Source of the DNA: Lentimicrobiaceae bacterium
GTDB taxonomy: Bacteria; Bacteroidota; Bacteroidia; Bacteroidales; WCHB1-69
NCBI GenBank assembly: GCA_009787485.1
Contig: WQWP01000050.1
Location: 1 to 15,869 of the forward strand
Length of the DNA: 15,869 nt
Reading direction: 5' to 3'
The position numbers were made by a program, and so were the translations under genes. The number at the start of each line of letters is the position of its first letter. The stretch's first letter is position 1. Positions 6,625 through 13,115 of the stretch are shown here, one piece after another. The notes under the pieces were generated by a model. It was not told the origin of the DNA and ran no database searches. It was given only the letters and a program-made list of their open reading frames with translations.

Positions 6625-7458
6625 TTAAAAGGTATAAAAGGTGGTTACGCGCTTTTTTTCGTAAAAAGGCAACATCCAACCTATTTTAACTCCAAATAGT
6701 CCGCTGAACATTCGAGGCCGATCGTCGGTAGGACCTGCCATGTCGCCCACGAAAATAAATCCGCGGTCGGGTTTAGAAAAAATTTGCCACATTTCAATAC
6801 CGGCGTAAAAGCTTAGTACTCTTCTGCTTCGCATAAACATATAGCCAAAAAACTGATTCAGCGCAACTCCCGAAGCGCGCTGGTCGTATCCCAAACGATA
6901 AGTTTTTTGAGCAATTTGCGGAAAGATATTATACGCATCGGTAAAGAAGATTTTATGTCCGTAATATCCGGCGCCCAATTTGAGCCAAAGCCCGGAGTTT
7001 TTCCAACGATCTAATGGAATTATTTTACCTAAGGTAGCACCAAAGTACCAGTATCTTCCTTCATAATTGAGTACCATTGAGTTATTCCCATCTCGGTTAA
7101 AGACCACAGGAACAACGATAGAATCTCTGGCATTAGGGATATAGGTAAACCGCATATCTCCCAGAATTTCGTTCGGCGTTTTTCGGATTTTGCTCCCAAA
7201 CGAATAGTTAAAAGCAAGATCCAGCGTCCAATTGGAGGCTGTTTTTATGGAAACATCTAATCCAACACTATAGTTAAAGTTAAAGGTAGAAGCCAAATAG
7301 CCTTGCCCAAACGGGAACTGCATAGAGAAATTAGGACTTGCCCAGATCATAAATGTGGCAGTATCAATATAGTGAATCTCTTTTCTGTACCATTCCTGCG
7401 AAAATGTGGAGCCGGCAGTAAAAACAAAGAGAAGAAACAAAATGGTTTTTTTACGCAT
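6625..7458 (-). CDS. Probable outer-membrane beta-barrel protein
   Basis: A 277-residue protein with a clear signal peptide (residues 1-20, MRKKTILFLLFVFTAGSTFS, cleavage before QEWY). The mature part is rich in aromatic residues and in alternating hydrophobic/polar strands (TLDLAFNYSFGSK, RYWYFGATLGKI, WLKLGAGYYG, VLSFYAGIEMWQIF, FSGLFGVKIGW). It ends in phenylalanine (VTTFYTF), typical of barrels inserted by BamA. I do not recognise a named family and no catalytic motif is visible. It lies between a DUF3822-like gene and waaA with gaps of 4 and 3 nt, so it belongs to an envelope-related operon. A structural, transport or biogenesis role in the outer membrane is inference from fold and context. 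Confidence 0.72.
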   Translation of the reverse strand: MRKKTILFLLFVFTAGSTFSQEWYRKEIHYIDTATFMIWASPNFSMQFPFGQGYLASTFNFNYSVGLDVSIKTASNWTLDLAFNYSFGSKIRKTPNEILGDMRFTYIPNARDSIVVPVVFNRDGNNSMVLNYEGRYWYFGATLGKIIPLDRWKNSGLWLKLGAGYYGHKIFFTDAYNIFPQIAQKTYRLGYDQRASGVALNQFFGYMFMRSRRVLSFYAGIEMWQIFSKPDRGFIFVGDMAGPTDDRPRMFSGLFGVKIGWMLPFYEKKRVTTFYTF

Positions 7459-7462
7459 AATA

Positions 7463-7972
7463 TTATAATTTCTTCATCTCAAAATATTGACTTAAAAAAC
7501 GTAAGAGGGTAGGAGATAATTGTTGGTAAAAGAAAGCTATGGGAGTCATGTTTTCAAAAAAATGTTGAGAAATATTGATTAAATGATATAGAATGTCTTC
7601 TTTTACAGAGATCCGGAAATATCCGGTGTAGGCAATCTGTCCGTCTTTTAAAGCCAGCAAATTAAGTCCGTCTTCATAAACATTGATACAAATAGCATCT
7701 CTTTGCTGGGGAAATTTTTCCTGTAAATCATTGTACATAAATGTTATTTCATGAATAGAATCTGTATCTTTGGGTTTAGGATAAATCAAGAAACAATTTT
7801 CCAGTTCATCTTTTCCAATGCTCTCATACTGAGGCGTCACATACAACATATTCCAATACTCTTGGATTTTTTCTTCCTTACATAATTCTTTCGGAATTAA
7901 ACACACGGGAGTATTGTGAATTACCGTAAGCATACCGGCAAGATTATTCCCAACTTCCGGAAGTGCCGGCAT
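7463..7972 (-). CDS. DUF3822-like protein, short form
   Basis: A 169-residue protein from the ATG at 7970-7972. The body resembles the C-terminal two thirds of DUF3822, a Bacteroidota family of about 260 residues with an actin-like (ASKHA) fold: TPVCLIPKELCKEEKIQEYWNM, then AICINVYEDGLNLLALKDGQ followed by IAYTGYFRISVKEDILYHLI. The family's first strand-rich segment is missing here. This start overlaps the preceding gene by 29 nt. An alternative ATG at 7931-7933 (MLTVIHNT, 156 residues) lies 10 nt after that gene's stop and is also plausible. Residues 1-13 (MPALPEVGNNLAG) look less conserved in character, which slightly favours the shorter form. DUF3822 genes often accompany rsmD, but none is seen here. 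Family recognition is by eye, and function is unknown. Confidence 0.6.
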   Translation of the reverse strand: MPALPEVGNNLAGMLTVIHNTPVCLIPKELCKEEKIQEYWNMLYVTPQYESIGKDELENCFLIYPKPKDTDSIHEITFMYNDLQEKFPQQRDAICINVYEDGLNLLALKDGQIAYTGYFRISVKEDILYHLINISQHFFENMTPIAFFYQQLSPTLLRFLSQYFEMKKL

Positions 7973-8621
7973 CGGTGAGCGAGCCTAACCATATAGGACG
8001 ATATTTTGATTTGAATTGAGTTTCGTGGGCCAACCCACCATAGAACACGCGGTTTAGAAACCTGCGAAATGCGTTGGTACCTTGCGCGTTAATGGATCTG
8101 TCTAAGTTGGCTAAAATTTCATCCAACGACACATCAATTCGATATACGGGAATTTCATAGGTTTTGCTTGCCAATTTTCCTAATTGAATTTGGAACTTTC
8201 TGCCGTCGTTATGCGGAATAAACTCAAAACCTCTTAAGTTTTCGTAATTTATATTTGGTTCCGATTCTAAAATTTTATCTCTTGCGGGGATGGTTTCCAC
8301 TACTTTTTTGATCAATCCTGCTTTGAATGCAGCTTCTTCACTCATACCCTCAGGAATATCTCCGGAAGTTTTTACAATATGCACCACTCCATTGTTTACG
8401 AAATCTACTAAGGAATCAATATCTCCGGCATATTTTTTAAACTCATTACGGAATACCGCCTGGGCGGCGCGAATGGTAACCAATCGAACTCTGATTTCTT
8501 CAGCGCGTTGATTATAAAGCGCTTTGTATTTTTCCGGACGCAAGATACTCCGTGTAGCAAGAACCGCCAGCACCAACGCAGCGATTACTAATAAAATGTT
8601 GAATAAAGTTTTAATTTTCAT
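7944..8621 (-). CDS. Single-pass membrane protein with pseudopilin-like N-terminus
   Basis: This 225-residue protein has a short basic N-terminus, one hydrophobic helix (about residues 7-25, FNILLVIAALVLAVLATRS), then a long amphipathic helix (EEIRVRLVTIRAAQAVFRNE) leading to a motif like KYAGDIDSLVDFV. A membrane helix, a long helix and then a short Y-x-x-D-x-x-x-L segment recall the major pseudopilin (GspG) plan, though no prepilin peptidase site is visible. The rest is a soluble alpha/beta region with no motif I recognise. It is first in the unit that continues with the DUF3822-like gene (29-nt overlap or 10-nt gap), the barrel and waaA. A promoter box lies 50 nt upstream. Coding status is secure from length and operon position; function is unknown. 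Confidence 0.72.
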   Translation of the reverse strand: MKIKTLFNILLVIAALVLAVLATRSILRPEKYKALYNQRAEEIRVRLVTIRAAQAVFRNEFKKYAGDIDSLVDFVNNGVVHIVKTSGDIPEGMSEEAAFKAGLIKKVVETIPARDKILESEPNINYENLRGFEFIPHNDGRKFQIQLGKLASKTYEIPVYRIDVSLDEILANLDRSINAQGTNAFRRFLNRVFYGGLAHETQFKSKYRPIWLGSLTDAGTSGSWE

Positions 8622-8670
8622 ATTATTGCTTAATTTAATTTGAATACGGTGGGTGAATTTTAGGTGAGGG

Positions 8671-8703
8671 CAAAAATAGAAAAAAAATGAGATAAAGTAA
8701 AAA
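8671..8703 (-). promoter_or_regulatory. Promoter of the minus-strand operon ending in waaA
   Basis: Minus-strand TATTTTTG at 8671-8678 matches TAnnTTTG. TTTTTA at 8698-8703 is a weak -33 candidate with the expected 19-nt spacer. Initiation would be near 8664, about 43 nt before the ATG at 8621. It shares the 130-bp intergenic region with the oppositely directed promoter at 8726. Confidence 0.5.
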
Positions 8704-8725
8704 TTCTTAGTTTCTAAAAAAAGTT

Positions 8726-8733
8726 TACTTTCG
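8726..8733 (+). promoter_or_regulatory. -7 box for the CNNM/CBS gene
   Basis: TACTTTCG differs from TAnnTTTG at one position and lies 18 nt before the ATG at 8752, so the leader would be very short. No clear -33 element is seen. It is divergent from the minus-strand promoter at 8671-8703. Confidence 0.4.
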
Positions 8734-8751
8734 CACCTTATATTTTATCAA

Positions 8752-9855
8752 ATGACCCTTCTTATTTTCTACTTCCTTTTTGCCCTCCTCTTTTCTTTTA
8801 CGTGCTCTATCATGGAATCGGTTTTGTTCTCTACCCCGCTGTCGTTCATCAATATGAAAGAGACGGAAGGGAGTAAAGGTGCGAAAAAGTTAAAACGTTT
8901 CAAGGAGAATATTGACAAGCCGCTGTCGGCAATTTTAACGGTAAATACCATTGCCAATACGGTGGGCGCCGCCGGCGTGGGCGCGCAAGTGATGGACATG
9001 TTCGACAAGTCGAGCTTTGCCATTGCCTCCGCCCTTTTAACCGTAGTGCTGTTGATTGGTGCAGAGATTATTCCGAAAACCATCGGCGCAAAATACTGGC
9101 GGAAAATAGCCTTGAAAATCGTGCCCCTCATACAGGCGACCATTTTTATTACGTATCCTTTTGTGATCCTTGCAGAAATGTTGACGCGCCTCATCGGAAA
9201 AAATAATAACGATGCTACCATTAGTCGCGAGGAGGTGTCGGCTATGGTGGACATCGCTGCGGAAGAAGGCGAGTTTGAACCATCGGAAAACAAAATCATC
9301 CAAAACATGATGCGGCTGGAAACTATTAAGGTTAAAGATGTTATGACGCCCCAAGCGGTGGTTGCCATGGCGCCCGAAGAGATGACCGTTGCCACGTTTT
9401 ACAAAAACAAAACCTATCTTCATCACGCCCGCATTCCCGTTTTTGCTGACGACAACGAAGATCATATTACCGGCTATGTGCTCCGGCAAAAGGTGTTGGA
9501 ACAAGTGGCAAACGACTCTTTCGATACCAAACTTTCCGACCTGCGGCGAAATATCGTGGTAGCGCCCGAAGAACAATCCATCATGGTGCTTTGGGAAACA
9601 CTCCTCAAAGAAAAAGAACATATCGCCATGATCGTGGACGACTACGGAAGCTTTGAAGGCATTGTTACACTGGAAGATATCATCGAGTCTATCTTCGGTT
9701 TGGAAATTGTGGACGAAACCGATAACGTTGTGGATATGCAACAATATGCACGAAACAAATGGAAAGAAAGACGAGAAAAATACAAACACATTATGTCTAT
9801 TGATGACGATACAGAACACACTAACCCTCAAGAAAATGTTGATAAAAAAGATTAA
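8752..9855 (+). CDS. CNNM/CBS-domain membrane protein (hemolysin-like, DUF21)
   Basis: A 367-residue member of the CNNM family, which moves Mg2+ or related divalent cations or regulates that transport. The DUF21 membrane domain covers residues 1-150: helix 1 (about 2-22) with MESVLFSTPL, then KPLSAILTVNTIANTVGAAGVG (56-77, the conserved LxxNT/AN segment), a third helix (about 90-108) ending in GAEIIPKTIG, and a fourth (about 122-142). An acidic juxtamembrane helix (AAEEGEFEPSE) leads to a CBS pair: CBS1 from VKDVMTP (194-200) and CBS2 ending VDDYGSFEGIVTLEDIIE (295-312). The C-terminal CorC_HlyC (transporter-associated) domain found in longer relatives is absent; the protein ends in a charged tail. 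Its last 20 nt overlap the next gene. Family certain, ion unknown. Confidence 0.92.
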   Translation: MTLLIFYFLFALLFSFTCSIMESVLFSTPLSFINMKETEGSKGAKKLKRFKENIDKPLSAILTVNTIANTVGAAGVGAQVMDMFDKSSFAIASALLTVVLLIGAEIIPKTIGAKYWRKIALKIVPLIQATIFITYPFVILAEMLTRLIGKNNNDATISREEVSAMVDIAAEEGEFEPSENKIIQNMMRLETIKVKDVMTPQAVVAMAPEEMTVATFYKNKTYLHHARIPVFADDNEDHITGYVLRQKVLEQVANDSFDTKLSDLRRNIVVAPEEQSIMVLWETLLKEKEHIAMIVDDYGSFEGIVTLEDIIESIFGLEIVDETDNVVDMQQYARNKWKERREKYKHIMSIDDDTEHTNPQENVDKKD

Positions 9856-10777
9856 ATTGTTATGCTTACTCGGTTGCATACTGCTCATTCCGTACGCAGG
9901 CATATCCCAGGAAGATCAAAATCAAAATAAAAACAACCAACTTAATTTTACCGAAGACGAAACCCTATCTTTCGAAGAGCCCTTAGTAGAAGGGGAAGAG
10001 GATTTAGATGATTTTGATGACGATATCGGCGCCGATCAATCTATGATGTTTATCTATTTTAAATGGATGCCCGGATACGGTTTGTATTCCAACTTTGACA
10101 TTTTGAAAGTGCATTATCTGCACGAACGCACTGTGAATCCCGATACGATAGCGCTCGGAAATTACGTGCATCCGGCAAAATACAAAGCCACCTCCTTTTA
10201 CGGCGTGAAACGGCGCAGAGGAAGAATACACTGGGGCATTGACATCCCGTTTCCCGAAGGAACCCCAGTAGTAGCCGCTTTCGATGGCATTGTGCGATTA
10301 TCTACCTACAACAACGGCGGATACGGAAACTTGGTCATCATCCGCCATCACAACCATTTGGAAACCTATTACGCGCATTTAGACCGCCGCTTAGTAAACC
10401 CCGGACAATTAGTGAAAGCCGGAGAAGTGATTGGAATAGGCGGAAACACCGGACGCTCCAGAGGAAACCACCTGCATTTTGAAACACGCTACCTCGGGCA
10501 ACACTTCAACCCTGAAAGAATTATTAATTTTAAAGACTACAAACTTGCCTGCGACACGCTTTACATAGGCGGAAAGGCTATGAAAACCAATGTAGAAGCG
10601 GCAGCCATACAAGACGGTAAACCCATAGACCCATCACCTGTTTACATCACGGTGCGCAGAGGAGATACGTTGGGCGGTTTAGCCAAAAAACATAGAACAA
10701 CAGTGGCTACACTAAAGCGACTTAATAATATGAAAAGCGATTTCCTGCGCGAAGGACAACGGTTACGGGTGAGGTGA
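9836..10777 (+). CDS. Secreted M23-family peptidoglycan hydrolase with C-terminal LysM
   Basis: A 313-residue protein from the ATG at 9836. This start gives a good signal peptide (residues 1-25, MLIKKIKLLCLLGCILLIPY then AGISQ); the frame is open further upstream, but those codons overlap the CNNM gene and carry no signal. A very acidic linker (40-66, rich in E and D) precedes the LytM/M23 zinc endopeptidase domain (about 115-232). HWGID (132-136) and HLHFE (212-216), with H181 in YYAHLD, supply the zinc ligands and catalytic histidine, so the enzyme should be active. A LysM peptidoglycan-binding domain closes the protein (270-313, VYITVRRGDTLGGLAKKH...). The 20-nt overlap with the CNNM gene implies coupled translation. 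It probably cleaves peptide cross-links during cell-wall growth or division. No coiled coil like that of NlpD/EnvC is present. Confidence 0.92.
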   Translation: MLIKKIKLLCLLGCILLIPYAGISQEDQNQNKNNQLNFTEDETLSFEEPLVEGEEDLDDFDDDIGADQSMMFIYFKWMPGYGLYSNFDILKVHYLHERTVNPDTIALGNYVHPAKYKATSFYGVKRRRGRIHWGIDIPFPEGTPVVAAFDGIVRLSTYNNGGYGNLVIIRHHNHLETYYAHLDRRLVNPGQLVKAGEVIGIGGNTGRSRGNHLHFETRYLGQHFNPERIINFKDYKLACDTLYIGGKAMKTNVEAAAIQDGKPIDPSPVYITVRRGDTLGGLAKKHRTTVATLKRLNNMKSDFLREGQRLRVR

Positions 10778-10779
10778 GA

Positions 10780-10807
10780 GAATTAAGAATTAAGAATTAA
10801 GAATTAA
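10780..10807. repeat. Tandem heptamer array (GAATTAA)4
   Basis: Four perfect copies of GAATTAA in a row start 3 nt after the stop codon of the peptidase gene. They are followed by 23 nt of unique sequence and then by a second 7-bp array. Confidence 0.9.
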
Positions 10808-10830
10808 AAGAATATTGAACTTTAACCCAC

Positions 10831-10907
10831 TAATCACTAACCACTAACCACTAACCACTAACCACTAACCACTAATCACTAACCACTAACCACTAACCAC
10901 TAACCAC
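10831..10907. repeat. Tandem heptamer array (TAAYCAC)11
   Basis: Eleven contiguous heptamers: nine are TAACCAC, and the first (10831) and seventh (10873) are TAATCAC. A slightly longer variant TAACCCAC precedes them at 10823-10830. The array ends 9 nt before the ATG of the YitT-family gene at 10917 and fills its whole upstream region. No TAnnTTTG promoter box is visible between 10778 and 10916. Every unit carries TAA, so with a 7-bp period stops occur in all three forward frames. Confidence 0.92.
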
Positions 10908-10916
10908 TAGATCATT

Positions 10917-11789
10917 ATGACAAAAACAAATCTAAAAAAATTAGGCACCACCGCCTACGATTACTTTTTCATTTGTATCGGTTTGGCTATTTTTTCGTTT
11001 GGCTGGACGGCTTTTTTAACGCCTAATCAAATGACCGGCGGCGGGGTAACAGGTCTTGCGGCGATTGTTTATTTTGCCGTGCCCACTATTCCACTGTGGG
11101 CTACCATTTTGGCAGCCAATGCTGTTTTAATTGCTATTGCGTGGCGCGTGCTGGGTCCCAAATTTTGCATTAATACTTTGATATGCACCCTTATCCTGTC
11201 TCTTTTCATGGGAATTGGGCAGCAGGTTTTTGTAAAACCTTTAGTGGATGACATTTTTATGTGTGCGATGATTGGCGGTGCGTTGTCTGCTTTTGGAGTA
11301 GGCATTGCCATCAGCTCCGGCGGAAATACAGGCGGAACGGACATCATCGCCTTAATGGTTGGAAAATACCGAAACATCTCGTATGGCCGGGTAACGCTGT
11401 ATGCCAACATTTTAATTGTGGGATCTTCTTATTTCATCGTGCACTCTGTCCCAAAATTAGTATATAGCATGGTGGTGATGTTTGTTTACATTTTTGTTTC
11501 CGATATTGTAATTGAAGGCTATAAACAAACCTTCCAATTTATGGTATTCTCGAAAAAAAATCAAGAAATAGCCGACAAAGTAATGCTTGAAGTGGGACGC
11601 GGAGCCACTTTTATAAAAGCATACGGCTCTTATTCAAAAGAAGAATCGGATGTGTTGTTAATTATTGCCCACCGCAACGACAAAGCACGTATTATGCGAC
11701 TCATTAAAGCGATTGACAATACCGCTTTTGTTTCTATTGCGAAAACAAGCAGTGTGTTTGGAAAGAATTTTGATAATATCAAAGTGTAA
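10917..11789 (+). CDS. YitT-family integral membrane protein (DUF161 plus DUF2179)
   Basis: A 290-residue protein with the standard YitT layout: a five- to six-helix N-terminal membrane domain (about 14-200) and a C-terminal cytoplasmic DUF2179 domain of ferredoxin-like fold (about 207-286). Recognisable family segments are FGWTAFLTPNQMTGGGVTGLA (two parts, residues 28-48), AISSGGNTGGTDIIA (131-145), and the C-terminal pattern GRGATFIKAYGSY with SDVLLIIAHRND. YitT proteins are widespread but their transported substrate is not established. No promoter box is seen upstream; the start codon is preceded by the TAACCAC heptamer array, so expression must come from the peptidase transcript or from an element in or before the repeats. 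Start ATG at 10917 fits the family N-terminus. Confidence 0.92.
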   Translation: MTKTNLKKLGTTAYDYFFICIGLAIFSFGWTAFLTPNQMTGGGVTGLAAIVYFAVPTIPLWATILAANAVLIAIAWRVLGPKFCINTLICTLILSLFMGIGQQVFVKPLVDDIFMCAMIGGALSAFGVGIAISSGGNTGGTDIIALMVGKYRNISYGRVTLYANILIVGSSYFIVHSVPKLVYSMVVMFVYIFVSDIVIEGYKQTFQFMVFSKKNQEIADKVMLEVGRGATFIKAYGSYSKEESDVLLIIAHRNDKARIMRLIKAIDNTAFVSIAKTSSVFGKNFDNIKV

Positions 11790-11798
11790 TTTTCAGTC

Positions 11799-11831
11799 TT
11801 TTCGCCAGCTATTGTTTTTTTTCTACATTTG
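11799..11831 (+). promoter_or_regulatory. Promoter of the AraC-type regulator gene
   Basis: TACATTTG (11824-11831) matches TAnnTTTG exactly. TTTTCG (11799-11804) is a near match to the -33 element with a 19-nt spacer. Initiation near 11838 gives a leader of about 95 nt whose first bases would be the inverted repeat at 11839-11870. Confidence 0.6.
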
Positions 11832-11838
11832 CGCTTGC

Positions 11839-11870
11839 TTTGAAAAACAACTATAATGTTGATTTTCAAA
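11839..11870. repeat. Inverted repeat at the start of the regulator transcript
   Basis: TTTGAAAA (11839-11846) pairs with TTTTCAAA (11863-11870), and CAAC (11848-11851) pairs with GTTG (11858-11861). One A-A mismatch separates the two blocks and the loop is TATAAT (11852-11857). Twelve of thirteen positions pair. It begins 7 nt after the -7 box, so it would be either an operator touching the start site or a hairpin at the mRNA 5' end. Confidence 0.65.
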
Positions 11871-11933
11871 CACTTACGATAATTTATTATGAATTTATAT
11901 TACCCATTGCTTTAAAAGACACCTAAAATTGAC

Positions 11934-12728
11934 GTGAAAAAATTATCAACGACACTCTTCGCCATCCTCTTGTTTTCTGCTTTAATCATCCTCTTATTCT
12001 TTTTTTCCGGTAATACGTTACAAGCACAGAAAAAACCTGAGAATGCCAAAGGAGAACAATATGCAGATTGCTTAACAGCGTTTAAAAAAGAACATCATAA
12101 ATTTTGCGAACTTACCGATACTGTTGTGGCGTATGCTTTTTTGAAAGAAATATCTTTGCAATTGGATGACACCAGAATAAAAAGTGAAAGACGAAAAAAA
12201 AGTTTGATAATCACCATATTTATTGCATTACTTTTGATTGGAGGCGATATGGTGCGTTATTTTGTGTTTAGAAAAAAGAGCCTCCCCAGCATGCTGATGC
12301 TAAAATTACAGGAGTGTGCGCAAGAAATGCAAAAGTTGTTTTCTGAGCCGATTATTAATGAAAAGCAAGAAAAATTGCCCGACGAGGTTGATCTATTAAT
12401 CATCAAAGATATAGAACAACTCATGTTGGCAGAGAAACTTTACAGAGAACACTCGCTCACGGTGAATTGTTTAGCGCTGAAACTCGGCGCCAAGCGATAC
12501 TATGTATCCGAAGCCATAAATCATTGCTTGAAAAAGAGTTTCAACACTTATGTTAACGAGTATCGTATTAAGGAGGCCACTCAACTTCTATTAATAAAAG
12601 ACCCGAATACATTAACTATGGATAAGATTGCCACTGAAGTTGGATTCAACAATTACCATAACTTTTACCGCGTATTTAAGAAAACAACCGGCTTGTCGCC
12701 CATAGAATATCGAAAAAAACACCCCTAA
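11934..12728 (+). CDS. Membrane-anchored AraC-family transcriptional regulator with a minimal sensor
   Basis: A 264-residue protein starting at GTG (11934); no in-frame ATG exists after the preceding TAA, and the GTG gives a good signal sequence. Layout: signal peptide or anchor (1-32, MKKLSTTLFAILLFSALIIL...), a short periplasmic segment (33-88) with two cysteines (C46, C58), a membrane helix (about 90-111), a linker (112-170), and a two-HTH AraC DNA-binding domain (about 170-262). The first HTH covers LTVNCLALKLGAKRYYVSEAI in two parts and the second IATEVGFNNYHNFYRVFKK followed by TGLSPIEYRKKHP, a canonical AraC end. Bacteroidota have larger relatives in which several TPR repeats occupy the periplasmic or N-terminal part; here only about 55 residues remain. 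The target is unknown; the divergence-free context suggests itself or the downstream lipoprotein. Confidence 0.85.
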   Translation: MKKLSTTLFAILLFSALIILLFFFSGNTLQAQKKPENAKGEQYADCLTAFKKEHHKFCELTDTVVAYAFLKEISLQLDDTRIKSERRKKSLIITIFIALLLIGGDMVRYFVFRKKSLPSMLMLKLQECAQEMQKLFSEPIINEKQEKLPDEVDLLIIKDIEQLMLAEKLYREHSLTVNCLALKLGAKRYYVSEAINHCLKKSFNTYVNEYRIKEATQLLLIKDPNTLTMDKIATEVGFNNYHNFYRVFKKTTGLSPIEYRKKHP

Positions 12729-12756
12729 TTTAGGGTATAACAATCACCCATTGTAT

Positions 12757-12807
12757 CATTTTACAAAATGCAATCATGCATTTTTTGTTACATTTTGTAA
12801 AATGTAA
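12757..12807. repeat. Nested inverted repeats downstream of the regulator gene
   Basis: CATTTTACAAAATG (12757-12770) and CATTTTGTAAAATG (12791-12804) are exact reverse complements, and each is itself a palindrome with 6-bp arms and a 2-nt centre. The second extends to the 20-bp palindrome TTACATTTTGTAAAATGTAA (12788-12807, 9-bp arms). Between them, AAAATGCA (12765-12772) pairs with TGCATTTT (12777-12784) around the loop ATCA and is followed by a T-rich run. The three pairings compete with each other. Possible roles are a terminator for the regulator gene or a paired operator with centres 34 bp apart. Confidence 0.7.
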
Positions 12808-13115
12808 TTCGTGTTTTTGATTTTCAGACCCGCCTATTTATTTAATATTAATTCATTTATATTTCAAAATAAAAAAGGAACCCTATGGGGAGCCACAGTA
12901 ATGCATCGTCAAGCATATTGGGAATGCACTATTTTCGCTGCGATTTTTTTTAACAGCATTGAAAAAAGAGGAAAATTGATTAAGGGAGTTGAAAAAAGTC
13001 GAAAAAAGTGAAAATGAAAGAATAAAAAAACTTATTATAATATTTATATTAACAACCGGAGAAGCCGATAGCCGAAAAAAGTGGAGGCGCAAACTAAATC
13101 AAATTTCTTTAATTT
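12808..13115 (+). other. AT-rich non-coding leader before the lipoprotein gene
   Basis: No gene is supported here. The longest frame (12811-13011, 66 codons) has low-complexity K/S/F-rich content, no recognisable motif and no homologue I can name. The stretch is A-rich on the plus strand, with repeated GAAAAAAGT-like words (near 12994, 13003 and 13073). A TATATTTC box at about 12861 differs from TAnnTTTG by one base, but no -33 partner is clear. It probably holds the lipoprotein promoter and a long leader. I cannot define a structured RNA. Confidence 0.4.

Noticed and set aside
9653..9835. Upstream extension of the M23 peptidase frame
   Set aside because: It overlaps the CBS-domain coding region and would bury the signal peptide, which begins at the ATG at 9836.
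9037..9903. A 288-codon minus-strand frame opposite the CNNM gene
   Set aside because: It is antisense to a clearly conserved CNNM/CBS protein. Its product is an H/F-rich shadow with no motif.
10831..10907. Possible CRISPR array
   Set aside because: The units are contiguous 7-mers with no spacers, so this is a simple tandem repeat.
12946..12960. TCGCTGCGA followed by a T-run, resembling a terminator
   Set aside because: The palindrome has a single-base centre and cannot form a stable hairpin loop.
12811..13011. 66-codon frame between the regulator and the lipoprotein
   Set aside because: Low-complexity composition, no motif and no convincing promoter or start context.
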